Below are positions 8,740 through 17,918 of a DNA stretch of 53,172 nucleotides, in pieces. The position numbers and the translations under genes are program-made. Every line of letters begins with the position of its first letter. Position 1 is the first letter of the stretch. Where the stretch lies: the NCBI RefSeq assembly GCF_000762845.2, contig NZ_JRMQ02000014.1, forward strand, positions 1 to 53,172, read 5' to 3'. The DNA comes from Helicobacter japonicus (lineage in GTDB: Bacteria > Campylobacterota > Campylobacteria > Campylobacterales > Helicobacteraceae). The notes beneath the pieces were generated by a model. That model did not search any database and was not told the DNA's origin. It worked only from the letters and a program-made list of their open reading frames with translations.

Positions 8740-10058
8740 TATTTTTCTCCTCGTAATTGATATGTAATATCTCCTGCACCAAGTCCTATAATAAGTGCAT
8801 CTTGCAAAGTTTTGATGAGATTTTCTTTATCATAGAGATATACTTTAGAATCTTTAACCTTAAGATGTGTTGCAAAGGTGGGGTTATATTGTGCAAAAAG
8901 TAAGGCAAAATCAATGTCTATATGTGCTTCACCTGCTTTCCAAACAGGCAAAATCACAAGTTCATCGCAAAGGTTATCAAAGCAATCCACAAATGCTTGG
9001 AGATTGTCAAGCACACGCGAATATTTATGAGGTTGCCAAATGGCAATGACTTTATTATGCGGTTTGAGTGAGTTATAAATCGCTACACTTTTGAGTGTGG
9101 CAAGGATTTCTGTTGGGTGATGTGCGTAGTCATCAATAATTGTTGTTGCACCTTTTGTCAAAATATCAAAACGTTTTTTAATGCCTTTAAAATGTTGAAG
9201 ATTTTGTTTTATTATTGTTAGTGATGTAGTGCCAAGCTCTTCGATTGCACACAAAATCGCTAAACTTGCATTTTGTGCCATATGTTCTCCAAAGCCCCAC
9301 ACACTAAATTCTCCATAATTTTTTAAGCTAAAAGTTGTTTGTGGCTCATCATTATGGAGGCTAAAGGATATGTTTTTAATATCTGCTTTTGGATTAAGTG
9401 TAATAGCAGGTATGTCTGTGAGACTTTGCAAAAATGGGTCGCTTAGGTTAAAAATACATTTTTTGGCTGTATGGATAAATTGCGTATAAGCACCATAAAA
9501 TTCATTTAAATCGTGATTGTAGCTCTCCATATGTTCTGGCTCTGCATTTGGGATAATCGCATAATAAGGATTTGAATTTAAAAAGCTTTTATCAGATTCA
9601 TCGGCTTCAAAGATGATGCTTTCACTTTTTGCTTCACGCACATTTGAGCCAAACTCTTTAGAATCTGCACCGATAATTGCACCAAATTGTGGAAAAATTG
9701 CACTTAAAATCGCACTTGTGGTAGATTTGCCGTGTGCGCCACATACACTAAAGACACGTTTTTCTTTGAGGATAGAGGCAATAGCTTCTTTGCGTGAAAG
9801 GACTTTAATGCCTTTTTTTATCGCTTCTTGCACTTCAATGTTGTCTGGTTTAATAATGGCTGAATGTATCACTAAATCTTGGTTGGTAATGGCTGTTGCA
9901 CTATGAGGGATATTGATTTCCACTCCTTGAGCACGGAGATATTTTGTGGCACTTCCCTCTGCAATATCAGAGCCACTAATATCTATACCTTGAGAGTGGA
10001 GATATTTTGCTAAGCCTGAGATACCAATGCCACCAATGCCTATAAAATGTATTTTCAT
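8739..10058 (-). CDS. murC: UDP-N-acetylmuramate--L-alanine ligase
   Basis: Adds L-alanine to UDP-N-acetylmuramic acid using ATP, the first amino-acid step of peptidoglycan precursor synthesis in the cytoplasm. The 439 residues show the N-terminal Rossmann segment [17 protein letters not shown], the ATP loop [14 protein letters not shown] near residue 109, the central EADESDKSF motif typical of MurC and the C-terminal [10 protein letters not shown] with WQPHKYSR. Length is normal. It overlaps the upstream aminotransferase by four bases (ATGA) and the downstream membrane-protein gene by one base. Confidence 0.97.
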   Translation of the reverse strand: MKIHFIGIGGIGISGLAKYLHSQGIDISGSDIAEGSATKYLRAQGVEINIPHSATAITNQDLVIHSAIIKPDNIEVQEAIKKGIKVLSRKEAIASILKEKRVFSVCGAHGKSTTSAILSAIFPQFGAIIGADSKEFGSNVREAKSESIIFEADESDKSFLNSNPYYAIIPNAEPEHMESYNHDLNEFYGAYTQFIHTAKKCIFNLSDPFLQSLTDIPAITLNPKADIKNISFSLHNDEPQTTFSLKNYGEFSVWGFGEHMAQNASLAILCAIEELGTTSLTIIKQNLQHFKGIKKRFDILTKGATTIIDDYAHHPTEILATLKSVAIYNSLKPHNKVIAIWQPHKYSRVLDNLQAFVDCFDNLCDELVILPVWKAGEAHIDIDFALLFAQYNPTFATHLKVKDSKVYLYDKENLIKTLQDALIIGLGAGDITYQLRGEK

Positions 10059-11212
10059 ACATATTCCTCCTTGTAAAGTTGTATAGCTTTTTTTAGGGCA
10101 AACAAAGCTCTTTTGGTGGTTTCATTATCATAAACAAGGGCAATTCTTACATAGTCTTTGCCTTGAGATTCTCTACCAAGGTAGCTTCCGGGTAGTGTAA
10201 GCACCCCCATTTTTTCATAAGCAAATTTGCAGAATCTTTCATCATTATCTACCTTAAGCCATACATAAAAAGTATATGGGGCAATTTGTGCTTCATTGAG
10301 TTCTAAAATTTCACGCGCTAAAGCAAGATTTTTTGCATAAATGTGACGGATAGATTCAGGAGTTTGCATATCATTCCACGCAACTGCAGCGGCTTTTTGC
10401 AAAGGTAAAGGAAGCGCACAGCCCAAATAAGTGCGATAGAGATTATACGATTTTAGAATCTCTTCATCACCAGCGACAAAGCCACTACGTAATCCCGGAG
10501 CAGAGGAGCGTTTAGAGATAGAATTAAGTGCTAAAATATTTTTAAATTGAGGATTATTTGCTTGTATTGAGGCTTGGAGGATACTTGGTGGAGGGGTATT
10601 TTCATAAATTTCACTATAACATTCATCATTTATGATTACAAAATTATACTCAAGTGCTTGTTTTACCCATTCTGTAAGAGATTGTAAGGGAAGCACTCTG
10701 CCGGTTGGATTATTTGGTGAATTGAGAATGACTAAATCTACATTTTGCAACTCTTGTGGAGTGAGTGAGGGCGTGAAGTGATTATCCTCTGTGAGATTCA
10801 TAAGAATAATGTGTGATTTTGAAGCAATTGCTGCTCCTTCATAGATTTGATAGAATGGATTAGGATAGGCTATTGTGGGATTTGCTTTGCCAAAAAGATA
10901 AAATTGTGGAAAATTAAAAAGCACTTCTCTTGTGCCAAAAGTGGGGATAATTTGGCTAGTGGTGAGGGTGAGATTATAACGTTTGTCGATAAAATTGAGT
11001 TGGGCATCTTTAAGTTCATCTTCACCACTTGATTTTGGGTATTTATTGAGAAGTGGAGCGTTATTTTGCCAAGATTCTATAATATTTTGAGGCGTGGGGA
11101 ATTGTGGCTCACCAATAGTGAGCGTAAAAATCTCATCATTACTCGGAGGAGAGCTGTAAGCAAGCAGAACACGAAGTTTTTCAAAGGGGTAGCTTTCAAA
11201 TTGGTTAAGCAC
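10055..11212 (-). CDS. PLP-dependent class I/II aminotransferase, probably succinyldiaminopimelate transaminase (DapC-like)
   Basis: A fold-type I aminotransferase of 385 residues with the substrate/cofactor segment [11 protein letters not shown], the PLP lysine in [15 protein letters not shown] (Lys near residue 234) and a C-terminal arginine segment YVRIALVYD. In H. pylori the gene beside murC is usually annotated as a succinyldiaminopimelate aminotransferase or an AspB-type enzyme. A role in lysine/diaminopimelate synthesis would suit its overlap with murC, since both feed peptidoglycan. The exact substrate cannot be read from sequence, so I leave the symbol blank. Confidence 0.85.
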   Translation of the reverse strand: MLNQFESYPFEKLRVLLAYSSPPSNDEIFTLTIGEPQFPTPQNIIESWQNNAPLLNKYPKSSGEDELKDAQLNFIDKRYNLTLTTSQIIPTFGTREVLFNFPQFYLFGKANPTIAYPNPFYQIYEGAAIASKSHIILMNLTEDNHFTPSLTPQELQNVDLVILNSPNNPTGRVLPLQSLTEWVKQALEYNFVIINDECYSEIYENTPPPSILQASIQANNPQFKNILALNSISKRSSAPGLRSGFVAGDEEILKSYNLYRTYLGCALPLPLQKAAAVAWNDMQTPESIRHIYAKNLALAREILELNEAQIAPYTFYVWLKVDNDERFCKFAYEKMGVLTLPGSYLGRESQGKDYVRIALVYDNETTKRALFALKKAIQLYKEEYV

Positions 11213-11376
11213 ATTAATCTCCTTAAAATACTTTGATTTACTTAAAAATTTATTTTATAGAAAGTCTTGTTCATTTAAGTTATCTTGTTTTATTGTTGCA
11301 TAGATATGTTTTCTATTAATTTGCACGGATTATATAGTAAAATGATAATTTTTTGATTATATTTTGCTTTTTACCC

Positions 11377-11405
11377 TTGATTTTTTTATCAAGCATTGAT
11401 AAAAT
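11377..11405 (+). promoter_or_regulatory. Sigma70-type promoter of the first tRNA group
   Basis: TTGATT (11377-11382) and TAAAAT (11400-11405) are separated by exactly 17 bases and sit about 36 bases before tRNA-Gly. No other promoter of similar quality is visible before the four tRNA genes that follow. Confidence 0.7.
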
Positions 11406-11440
11406 CATACGCCTAAAAGTTATCGCATAACAATATTTAC

Positions 11441-11515
11441 GCGGGAGTAGCTCAGTGGTAGAGCACAACCTTGCCAAGGTTGGGGCCGCGGGTTCGATCC
11501 CCGTCTCCCGCTCCA
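11441..11515 (+). tRNA. tRNA-Gly (GCC)
   Basis: A 75-base cloverleaf: acceptor GCGGGAG pairs with CTCCCGC, the anticodon loop TTGCCAA gives GCC, the T-loop is TTCGATC, and discriminator T is followed by an encoded CCA. It is the first gene of a Gly-Leu-Cys-Ser group. Confidence 0.97.
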
Positions 11516-11597
11516 TAAATAAATGTGAAAGCTTAATATAGAACTATATGTTTTTGGCATTAAACTGCACTTATTTTAAGAGCAAAAATATGCAGAT

Positions 11598-11685
11598 GCC
11601 CGGGTGGTGAAATTGGTAGACACAAGGGACTTAAAATCCCTCGGACATTGCGTCTGTACCGGTTCAAGTCCGGTCTCGGGCACCA
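11598..11685 (+). tRNA. tRNA-Leu (TAA)
   Basis: An 88-base type II tRNA with a long variable arm. Acceptor GCCCGGG pairs with CTCGGGC with one G-T wobble, the anticodon loop CTTAAAA gives TAA, the T-loop is TTCAAGT and CCA is encoded. Confidence 0.97.
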
Positions 11686-11771
11686 CCTTAAATAATGGCA
11701 CCTCAATTAATATGAGCATTAAAGAAGTAGGATAACTCGCTTAAGATTCTATTAATGCAGGATTTTAAAGT

Positions 11772-11846
11772 GGCGACATAGCCAAGTGGTAAGGCATGGG
11801 CCTGCAAAGCCTTGATTCCCCAGTTCGAATCTGGGTGTCGCCTCCA
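11772..11846 (+). tRNA. tRNA-Cys (GCA)
   Basis: A 75-base cloverleaf with acceptor GGCGACA pairing with TGTCGCC, anticodon loop CTGCAAA giving GCA, T-loop TTCGAAT and encoded CCA. Confidence 0.97.
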
Positions 11847-11881
11847 AACAATACATACTTATTTGCCTCATTATTTTTTTA

Positions 11882-11969
11882 CGGGAGATGGCTGAGTGGT
11901 TGAAAGCGGCGGTCTTGAAAACCGTTGAGGGTAACACCTCCGGGGGTTCGAATCCCTCTCTCCCGGCCA
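11882..11969 (+). tRNA. tRNA-Ser (TGA)
   Basis: An 88-base type II tRNA: acceptor CGGGAGA pairs perfectly with TCTCCCG, discriminator G, anticodon loop CTTGAAA giving TGA, a long variable arm (TTGAGGGTAACACCTC region) and encoded CCA. The stop codon of the opposite-strand HNH gene lies only 26 bases beyond its 3-prime end. Confidence 0.96.
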
Positions 11970-11995
11970 CTATGGACGTCTTCATTAATACTAAT

Positions 11996-13114
11996 CTAAT
12001 TCATTTGATATGATGTGTTAATGATTTTTGCTCCCTTGCTTCTATTGCACCGCCAACAAAGTGTTTGTAAATTTTCTTCAATACTTAATCCACCCTTACT
12101 CAATGGTATGATATGGTCTATTTCTAATAAGAGATTTGCTTCAATATGTGTTGAGTTTTTGCAATACCTACAAGTGTAATTATCGCGCCTTTTGATATAT
12201 TCTCTTAATTTTTTACTCATTAAGGCTCGTTGATATTTTGCGCTCTGTAGATATTTGATTTCATTAGAGAGATAGACAATAAATCGTTCTAGCCCTTCTT
12301 CATCAAAAAGAATTTCAAATTCCAACGAGCTAAGCCCACCAGCACTCACATATTGAAAAGTAAATATAGGATAAGAGAGTTGATGAAAGCCAACTTCTTC
12401 AAAACCTAGTTGGTATTCAAGTTTTTCACGGGCATATGTTTTGATTATGCTGGGTATATCATTACCCATAGTTTCTAAGATTCTGTTTTTTTCTGCTTCC
12501 AATAAGGATTTGCCTTCTTGTATTGCACAGAAAGCATTGAGTGTATCTTCAAAGTCTGCTAGGGTTGCTTCATCTTTGTCTATATTGAAATATTTGCAAA
12601 AATATTTATAAGGCTGGATTTCCGCGTTTCTATAAAGATTCAAATTGGTTGTGTAAAAAGTATTTTCTCCCTTGTTTAAAAGGAGGTATGGTCTCTTGTA
12701 GTCGTATAGGCTTGTATCAACCGAGACAGCTTCCCCATAATCACTTTTGGCTGCATTGAGATGTGTCTCTAAATCGTTGATGTGGGCATTTAATTCATTG
12801 CAATCTTGTATGTAGCTTACTATTCTGTTTTTTATTGCAAAGAAATCTTTGCTTTCAAAATACCATTGGGAATATGCTGATAATAAAACATTTTTGAGTT
12901 TGTTGAAAGCGTTTTTAAATACAGAGTATCTTTTTTCATAACACACAATACCAAGAATAATCCGGTAAGCAAGATATAAGATGCTTGTAATCAAAATGCC
13001 ACAAATGATATAAAACATACTTTCATACAGTATTATTCCAATCACTGTTGCAAGAGCTAAAAGTCCTTCTGCTTCTTTTTTTTCATCATTCCCCCAATTT
13101 TGCAGTTTATACAT
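11996..13114 (-). CDS. Membrane-anchored HNH endonuclease-like protein between two tRNA groups
   Basis: The 372-residue protein has two hydrophobic helices near the N-terminus (about 18-36 and 38-56), a long mostly helical middle region (about 60-300) I cannot assign, and a C-terminal HNH domain. That domain has zinc-type pairs C315-C318 and C353-C356, the catalytic [12 protein letters not shown] with D333-H334, N348 in the NLQ position and N357 in CNRSKG, an HNN variant common in McrA-like nucleases. It lies on the opposite strand to the flanking tRNA genes and has its own candidate -10 (TATAAT at 13153-13148). The start at 13114 has only a weak AAAG before it. An A8 run sits in codons 11-13. 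A defence or self-contained selfish nuclease is possible; neither is shown. Confidence 0.85.
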   Translation of the reverse strand: MYKLQNWGNDEKKEAEGLLALATVIGIILYESMFYIICGILITSILYLAYRIILGIVCYEKRYSVFKNAFNKLKNVLLSAYSQWYFESKDFFAIKNRIVSYIQDCNELNAHINDLETHLNAAKSDYGEAVSVDTSLYDYKRPYLLLNKGENTFYTTNLNLYRNAEIQPYKYFCKYFNIDKDEATLADFEDTLNAFCAIQEGKSLLEAEKNRILETMGNDIPSIIKTYAREKLEYQLGFEEVGFHQLSYPIFTFQYVSAGGLSSLEFEILFDEEGLERFIVYLSNEIKYLQSAKYQRALMSKKLREYIKRRDNYTCRYCKNSTHIEANLLLEIDHIIPLSKGGLSIEENLQTLCWRCNRSKGAKIINTSYQMN

Positions 13115-13147
13115 CTTTGATATTTAGTATAAAAAATAAAACCGCTC

Positions 13148-13153
13148 ATTATA
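13148..13153 (-). promoter_or_regulatory. -10 hexamer of the HNH gene
   Basis: A consensus TATAAT on the minus strand 34 bases before the HNH start codon. No convincing -35 is present. Its direction is against the flanking tRNA genes, so the HNH gene is probably transcribed independently of them. Confidence 0.45.
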
Positions 13154-13307
13154 GTGGATAATTTTTGTTTTTGTTTAATTCTCATTTTGGTTGTGATAAG
13201 ACAAGTTAAAACTATGTTAAGAATCGTAAGGACAACTATAAAAATTTACAACATTATTGAATAATGCAAAATAAAATGGCAAAGGCAAGTTTTAGAGTGT
13301 TTTACTC

Positions 13308-13336
13308 TTGACAAAGCAAGATGAAATCTATATAAT
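13308..13336 (+). promoter_or_regulatory. Consensus sigma70 promoter of the tRNA-tuf-ribosomal protein operon
   Basis: TTGACA (13308-13313) and TATAAT (13331-13336) are both perfect consensus hexamers with a 17-base spacer, about 20 bases before tRNA-Thr. A perfect -35 is rare in Helicobacter and fits a strong stable-RNA promoter. Confidence 0.85.
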
Positions 13337-13357
13337 TGCAACTTTTTTATTCTATGT

Positions 13358-13433
13358 GCTGGTTTAGCTCAGTTGGTAGAGCATCTGCCTTGTAAGCAGA
13401 GGGTCGGGGGTTCAAGTCCCTTAACCAGCTCCA
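13358..13433 (+). tRNA. tRNA-Thr (TGT)
   Basis: A 76-base cloverleaf with acceptor GCTGGTT pairing with AACCAGC, anticodon loop CTTGTAA giving TGT, T-loop TTCAAGT and encoded CCA. First gene of the Thr-Tyr-Gly-Thr-tuf arrangement, which also occurs in Escherichia coli before tufB. Confidence 0.97.
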
Positions 13434-13490
13434 TTTTTTGCACTCTAGCGGTATCGCTTTCAGTGTTTGACCAGTTTTGTGATTATTTTT

Positions 13491-13575
<85 letters not shown>

Positions 13576-13632
13576 CTTTGTTTTGAATGAATCAATATGA
13601 CAGGTGGTAGTCAAAATAGTTTTAATAAGTTT

Positions 13633-13709
13633 GCGGGAATAGCTCAGTTGGCTAGAGCATCAGCCTTCCAAGCTGAGGGTCGCGGGTTCGAGCCCCGTTT
13701 CCCGCTCCA
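13633..13709 (+). tRNA. tRNA-Gly (TCC)
   Basis: A 77-base cloverleaf with acceptor GCGGGAA pairing with TTCCCGC, anticodon loop CTTCCAA giving TCC and encoded CCA. Together with the GCC isoacceptor at 11441 it covers the glycine codons. Confidence 0.97.
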
Positions 13710-13780
13710 TACTGGGAGCTGAATCTTCTCTTCAAATTCTTGAGTTAAGGTTTTCTCCATAATTATTAAACAAAAAGTTT

Positions 13781-13855
13781 GCCCATATAGCTCAGTGGCA
13801 GAGCACTTCCTTGGTAAGGAAGAGGTCGGCGGTTCAATCCCGCTTATGGGCTCCA
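13781..13855 (+). tRNA. tRNA-Thr (GGT)
   Basis: A 75-base cloverleaf with acceptor GCCCATA pairing with TATGGGC, anticodon loop TTGGTAA giving GGT, T-loop TTCAATC and encoded CCA. The tuf start codon follows 59 bases later. Confidence 0.97.
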
Positions 13856-13914
13856 GTTATGTGTTGTAGAATCTTCAAAGATTCTAAAATAAATTTTGAG
13901 TTGAGGAGAACAAA

Positions 13915-15114
13915 ATGGCAAAAGAAAAGTTTGTGAAAAATAAACCTCACGTAAATGTGGGAACAATTGGACACGTAGATCATGGTAAAACAACTTTGAG
14001 CGCGGCAATTTCTGCTGTATTGGCAACTAAAGGTCTTGCAGAATTGAGAGACTATGATAATATCGATAATGCGCCAGAGGAAAAAGAAAGAGGGATTACA
14101 ATTGCGACTTCTCATATTGAGTATGAGACAGAAAATCGACACTATGCACACGTAGATTGTCCTGGACACGCTGACTATGTTAAAAATATGATTACAGGTG
14201 CGGCTCAAATGGACGGAGCGATTCTTGTGGTTTCTGCTGCAGATGGTCCTATGCCACAAACACGTGAGCATATCTTATTGTCTCGACAAGTAGGTGTGCA
14301 TTACATCGTAGTATTCTTGAATAAACAAGATATGGTTGATGATGCAGAATTACTCGAGCTTGTAGAAATGGAAGTGCGTGAATTGCTTAGCCAATATGAT
14401 TTCCCTGGTGATGATACTCCTATCGTAGCAGGTTCTGCTTTAAAAGCTCTTGAAGAAGCAAAAGCGGGTAATGTAGGTGAATGGGGAGAAAAGGTATTGA
14501 AGTTAATGGAAGAAGTTGATAGATATATCCCAACTCCACAACGCGATACTGAAAAAACATTCCTTATGCCTGTTGAAGATGTATTCTCAATTGCTGGTCG
14601 TGGAACGGTTGTAACAGGGAGAGTAGAAAGAGGTGTTGTGCAAGTAGGTGATGAAGTAGAAATAGTAGGTCTTCGCGATACTCAGAAAACAACTGTGACA
14701 GGTGTTGAAATGTTTAGAAAAGAACTAGACAAAGGTGAAGCGGGAGATAATGTTGGAATCTTATTGAGAGGAACAAAAAAGGAAGAAGTAGAAAGAGGTA
14801 TGGTTCTTTGTAAGCCTGGCTCAATCACTCCACATAAGAAATTTGAAGGTGAAATTTATGTTTTATCAAAAGATGAAGGTGGGCGACATACACCATTCTT
14901 TAAAGGTTATCGACCACAATTCTATGTGCGCACAACTGATGTTACTGGCTCTATTGAATTGCCAAGTGGTGTAGAAATGGTTATGCCTGGTGATAATGTA
15001 AAAATCACAGTAGAGCTTATTGCTCCTGTAGCACTTGAAGATGGAACTCGTTTTGCGATTCGTGAGGGTGGCAGAACTGTTGGTTCAGGTGTTGTAACAA
15101 AAATTATTGAGTAA
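13915..15114 (+). CDS. tuf: Elongation factor Tu
   Basis: Delivers aminoacyl-tRNA to the ribosome as a GTP complex. The 399 residues contain the G1 loop [11 protein letters not shown]3 DCPGHADY, G4 NKQD, and domains II and III with the [12 protein letters not shown] segment and [30 protein letters not shown] lies just before the ATG. It is the only tuf in the window and is separate from the rpsL-rpsG-fusA group, so it is not part of a classical str operon. It is transcribed with the four upstream tRNA genes and followed 14 bases later by rpmG. Confidence 0.99.
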   Translation: MAKEKFVKNKPHVNVGTIGHVDHGKTTLSAAISAVLATKGLAELRDYDNIDNAPEEKERGITIATSHIEYETENRHYAHVDCPGHADYVKNMITGAAQMDGAILVVSAADGPMPQTREHILLSRQVGVHYIVVFLNKQDMVDDAELLELVEMEVRELLSQYDFPGDDTPIVAGSALKALEEAKAGNVGEWGEKVLKLMEEVDRYIPTPQRDTEKTFLMPVEDVFSIAGRGTVVTGRVERGVVQVGDEVEIVGLRDTQKTTVTGVEMFRKELDKGEAGDNVGILLRGTKKEEVERGMVLCKPGSITPHKKFEGEIYVLSKDEGGRHTPFFKGYRPQFYVRTTDVTGSIELPSGVEMVMPGDNVKITVELIAPVALEDGTRFAIREGGRTVGSGVVTKIIE

Positions 15115-15128
15115 TAAAGGCTCTATAA

Positions 15129-15299
15129 ATGGCAAAGGGAAACACTATTAAGATAGGACTTAAGTGTTCGGAATGTGGTGATATTAACTATAGCACCACC
15201 AAAAATGCAAAAACAAAAACAGAAAAACTGGAGCTCAAGAAGTTTTCTCCTCGTTTGAATAAACACACGATTCACAAGGAAGTAAAACTTAAAAGCTAG
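15129..15299 (+). CDS. rpmG: Ribosomal protein L33
   Basis: A 56-residue protein beginning [18 protein letters not shown], with the L33 core [29 protein letters not shown]. It has the first zinc-type pair C13-C16, but the second pair is missing: the usual Cys before PRL is Ser (KKFSPRL). It is thus intermediate between four-cysteine and cysteine-free L33 forms. The ATG follows the tuf stop by 14 bases with an AAGG motif between. Gene order tuf-rpmG-tRNA-Trp-secE-nusG is common in bacteria. Confidence 0.95.
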   Translation: MAKGNTIKIGLKCSECGDINYSTTKNAKTKTEKLELKKFSPRLNKHTIHKEVKLKS

Positions 15300-15315
15300 A
15301 CTTTTGGTCTAGCTT
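15293..15315 (+). other. Hairpin between rpmG and tRNA-Trp
   Basis: AAGCTAGAC (15293-15301) and GTCTAGCTT (15307-15315) are perfect 9-bp complements with a TTTTG loop. The left arm includes the rpmG stop codon and the right arm ends three bases before tRNA-Trp. No T-run follows, so an RNA-processing site or protective hairpin is more likely than a terminator. Confidence 0.5.
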
Positions 15316-15318
15316 AAT

Positions 15319-15394
15319 AGGTCAGTAGCTCCAATGGTAGAGCGTCGGTCTCCAAAACCGAGTGTTGGGGGTTCGAGTCCCTCCTGGCCTGCCA
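15319..15394 (+). tRNA. tRNA-Trp (CCA)
   Basis: A 76-base cloverleaf: acceptor AGGTCAG pairs with CTGGCCT with one T-G wobble, the anticodon loop CTCCAAA gives CCA, the T-loop is TTCGAGT, discriminator G is followed by encoded CCA. It lies inside the protein-coding operon, so it must be cut out of the transcript. Confidence 0.97.
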
Positions 15395-15429
15395 CAAAGC
15401 TGTAGTGAAAATGTAAGAAAGAGATACAA

Positions 15430-15612
15430 ATGATTAAAAAAATAAAAACCTATTTCCAAAGTGCTAATGAAGAGCGATTAAAAGTTATATTTCCTACAAA
15501 AGAACAGATTCGTAATGCGTTTGTATCTGTATTGATTGTGGTAAGTGTGGTTACTTTATTTTTGGCGTTGGTTGATTGGATTTTGTTTCATTCTGTGTCG
15601 ATTGTTTTGTAA
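15430..15612 (+). CDS. secE: Preprotein translocase subunit SecE
   Basis: A 60-residue single-span protein with a positively charged amphipathic N-terminal part, the conserved EERLKVIFPTKEQIRNAF segment and one transmembrane helix at about 35-55. It clamps SecY in the inner-membrane translocon. This is the short single-TM form found in most bacteria other than E. coli. A GAGA motif precedes the ATG, and nusG follows after 20 bases. Confidence 0.96.
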   Translation: MIKKIKTYFQSANEERLKVIFPTKEQIRNAFVSVLIVVSVVTLFLALVDWILFHSVSIVL

Positions 15613-15632
15613 ATATTGTAAGAGGTGAAGCT

Positions 15633-16148
15633 TTGGAGTGGTATGCAATACAAACATATTCTGGTAGTGAAAAATCAGTAGGTGAGGCAATCCGCAATCT
15701 TATTATTCAAAATCAGATGCAAGATAGATTTGGTGAGGTAGTTGTGCCTACAGAATCTATTATTGAAACAAAGAAAAAGATTGTAGATAGAAGTTTGTAT
15801 CCAGGTTATGTGTTTATTAAAGTTGATTTAGATACAAAACTTTGGCATATGATTCAATCTTTGCCTAGAGTAGGGCGTTTTATAGGTGAGAGCAAAAAGC
15901 CTACACCTTTAAGTGAAGCTGATATTGCAAAAATCTTAGAAAAGGTAAGGAATCCAAGCGCACCAAAACCAAAGATTTCATTTGAGCAAGGTGAAGTTGT
16001 GCGTATTATTGATGGTCCATTTGTAAATTTTACAGGCACAGTAGAGGAATATGACTTAGAACATAAAAAGCTTAAGCTTAATGTTTCTATTTTTGGGCGT
16101 AATACTCCTGTTGAAATCTTGTATTCACAAGTGGAAAAAATTATTTAA
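15633..16148 (+). CDS. nusG: Transcription termination/antitermination factor NusG
   Basis: Couples RNA polymerase to Rho or the ribosome. I start it at the TTG at 15633 (171 residues, MEWYAIQTYSGSEKSV): AGAGGTG at 15621-15627 is correctly spaced, the family begins at this point, and an earlier in-frame ATG at 15576 would lie inside secE and add a non-homologous N-terminus. The NGN domain contains RSLYPGYVFIKVDLD and the C-terminal KOW domain contains EQGEVVRIIDGPFVNFTGTVEE. It ends 27 bases before rplK. Confidence 0.96.
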   Translation: MEWYAIQTYSGSEKSVGEAIRNLIIQNQMQDRFGEVVVPTESIIETKKKIVDRSLYPGYVFIKVDLDTKLWHMIQSLPRVGRFIGESKKPTPLSEADIAKILEKVRNPSAPKPKISFEQGEVVRIIDGPFVNFTGTVEEYDLEHKKLKLNVSIFGRNTPVEILYSQVEKII

Positions 16149-16175
16149 ATTTTGTAAAAAAGAAAGGAATGCACA

Positions 16176-16601
16176 ATGGGTAAGAAAGTTGTTGGTGAGT
16201 TAAAATTACAGATTCCAGCAGGGAAAGCAAATCCATCTCCTCCTGTAGGTCCAGCATTAGGACAAAGAGGGGTAAATATTATGGAGTTTTGTAAGGCGTT
16301 TAATGAAAAAACAAAGGATATGGGTGATTTTAATATTCCTGTTATTATTACTATTTATCAGGATAAAAGCTTTACTTTTATTACCAAAAAACCTCCAGTA
16401 ACTGACCTTATTAAAAAGGCGGCAAAGATTACGAAAGGTTCAGACAATCCTCTAAAAAATAAAGTTGGAAAATTAACAAGTAAGCAACTTGAAGAAATTG
16501 CTCAAACCAAAATGGAAGATCTCAATGCTTCAGATCTTGAAGCTGCAAGAAAAATTGTGGCAGGAAGTGCAAGAAGTATGGGTATTGAAATCCAAGATTA
16601 G
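16176..16601 (+). CDS. rplK: Ribosomal protein L11
   Basis: A 141-residue protein of the GTPase-associated centre. It has the N-terminal [23 protein letters not shown] and the C-terminal rRNA-binding segment ending [10 protein letters not shown], with full family length. The ATG is preceded by AAAGGAA. First of the rplK-rplA-rplJ-rplL run. Confidence 0.98.
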   Translation: MGKKVVGELKLQIPAGKANPSPPVGPALGQRGVNIMEFCKAFNEKTKDMGDFNIPVIITIYQDKSFTFITKKPPVTDLIKKAAKITKGSDNPLKNKVGKLTSKQLEEIAQTKMEDLNASDLEAARKIVAGSARSMGIEIQD

Positions 16602-16623
16602 ATTATGTTGATGGAGTTTGTTT

Positions 16624-17328
16624 ATGGGTAAGAAGATAGCAAAGAGACTACAAACATTGCGAGCAAAGGTAGATTCTCAAAAGATATATGATGTGCAAAG
16701 TGGTGTAAGTGCAGTAAAATCTTTAGCTTCAGCTAAATTTGATGAAACTGTTGAAGTAGCATTATGCTTGGGTGTTGATCCTAGACATGCTGACCAAATG
16801 ATACGTGGTGCTGTAGTTTTACCACATGGAACAGGTAAAAAAGTGCGTGTAGCTGTTTTTGCAAAGGGTATTAAGGCAGATGAAGCAAAAAATGCAGGAG
16901 CTAATGTAGTAGGAGCTGATGATTTAGCAGATGAAATCAAAAATGGTAATATTAACTTTGATATCGTAATAGCTACTCCTGATATGATGGCTCTTGTAGG
17001 TAAAGTAGGACGTATTTTAGGACCAAAAGGCTTAATGCCAAATCCAAAAACGGGCACAGTTACTATGGATGTTGCGAAAGCAGTTTCTAACGCTAAAAGT
17101 GGACAAGTCAATTTTAGAGTTGATAAAAAAGGCATTATCCACGCACCCATTGGCAAAGCATCTTTTCAAGAAGATAAAATTGTAGATAATATGCTTGAGC
17201 TTGTGCGAGCTATCAATAAGCTCAAGCCTACTTCTGCAAAGGGTAAATATATTCGCAGTAGCAGTGTATCACTTACGATGAGTCCAGCAATTAAGCTTGA
17301 TTCTCAAGAACTTATGGATACAAAATAA
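16624..17328 (+). CDS. rplA: Ribosomal protein L1
   Basis: A 234-residue L1-stalk protein. It shows the core segments [35 protein letters not shown] and [21 protein letters not shown]. The ATG at 16624 (MGKKIAKR) has GGAG seven bases upstream; a TTG two codons earlier is poorly spaced and unlikely. In other bacteria L1 represses the rplK-rplA transcript. Confidence 0.98.
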   Translation: MGKKIAKRLQTLRAKVDSQKIYDVQSGVSAVKSLASAKFDETVEVALCLGVDPRHADQMIRGAVVLPHGTGKKVRVAVFAKGIKADEAKNAGANVVGADDLADEIKNGNINFDIVIATPDMMALVGKVGRILGPKGLMPNPKTGTVTMDVAKAVSNAKSGQVNFRVDKKGIIHAPIGKASFQEDKIVDNMLELVRAINKLKPTSAKGKYIRSSSVSLTMSPAIKLDSQELMDTK

Positions 17329-17339
17329 TAATTTTATTT

Positions 17340-17418
17340 ATTTATCTTAGACCAAAGAATATAGGGGCTTAGGCTTAAAATCTACCCTATGTGAGGTTTT
17401 GGGCTGAAAGGAGGAGAG
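17340..17418 (+). promoter_or_regulatory. Candidate L10-binding leader before rplJ
   Basis: The 90-base gap before rplJ is larger than its neighbours and holds the inverted repeat ATAGGG (17361-17366) with CCCTAT (17385-17390), followed by a G/T-rich stretch and an AAGGAGG Shine-Dalgarno. Autoregulation of rplJ-rplL by the L10-L12 complex through such a leader is established in many bacteria. Placement is inferred from position and pairing only. Confidence 0.45.
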
Positions 17419-17901
17419 ATGACTAAGCAAGAAAAGATTCAGATTGTTGAATATTTGAGTTCTGAATTTAAACAGGCTTCAGCCTTTATTGTATGCGATT
17501 ACAAAGGTTTGCAAGTAAGCCATCTTGAAAAGTTAAGATGTGCTGCAAGAGCTGCAAATATTAAAGTGCAAGTTGTTAAAAATACTTTGGCAAGTATCGC
17601 AGTTAAAAATGCGCAGTATCCTGATTTGGAACTTAAAGATACAAATATTTTTCTTTGGGCAGATGATCAAATCGCACTGTCTAAAGTTGTTTGTAAGTTT
17701 GCAGATGCTCATAGTGAGCATTTTGTTCTTAAGGTTGGTGTGTTTGAAGGCAAAGTAGTTGATGTTCAACACATCACATCTGTTTCTAAGTTACCAAGCA
17801 AAGAAGAGCTTATTGGTATGTTGCTGTCTGTATGGACAGCACCAGCTCGCTATTTTGTTACTGGGCTTGATAACTTGAGAAAACAAAAAGAAGAAAATTA
17901 A
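17419..17901 (+). CDS. rplJ: Ribosomal protein L10
   Basis: The 160-residue base of the ribosomal stalk, to which L7/L12 dimers attach. It shows the N-terminal rRNA-binding domain with [18 protein letters not shown] and [11 protein letters not shown], then the C-terminal helix that binds L12. A strong GGAGGAG precedes the ATG. rplL follows after 17 bases. Confidence 0.98.
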   Translation: MTKQEKIQIVEYLSSEFKQASAFIVCDYKGLQVSHLEKLRCAARAANIKVQVVKNTLASIAVKNAQYPDLELKDTNIFLWADDQIALSKVVCKFADAHSEHFVLKVGVFEGKVVDVQHITSVSKLPSKEELIGMLLSVWTAPARYFVTGLDNLRKQKEEN

Positions 17902-17918
17902 CATAAAAGGAGTGTAAA

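Noticed and set aside
11950-13357. Attachment-site repeat that would make the HNH gene a tRNA-Ser-integrated element
   Set aside because: I looked for a second copy of the tRNA-Ser 3-prime end between 13115 and 13357 and found none; there is no integrase.
15576-15632. Extended N-terminus for NusG from an ATG inside secE
   Set aside because: The extra residues are the secE end in another frame, and the TTG at 15633 has a good ribosome-binding site and matches the family start.
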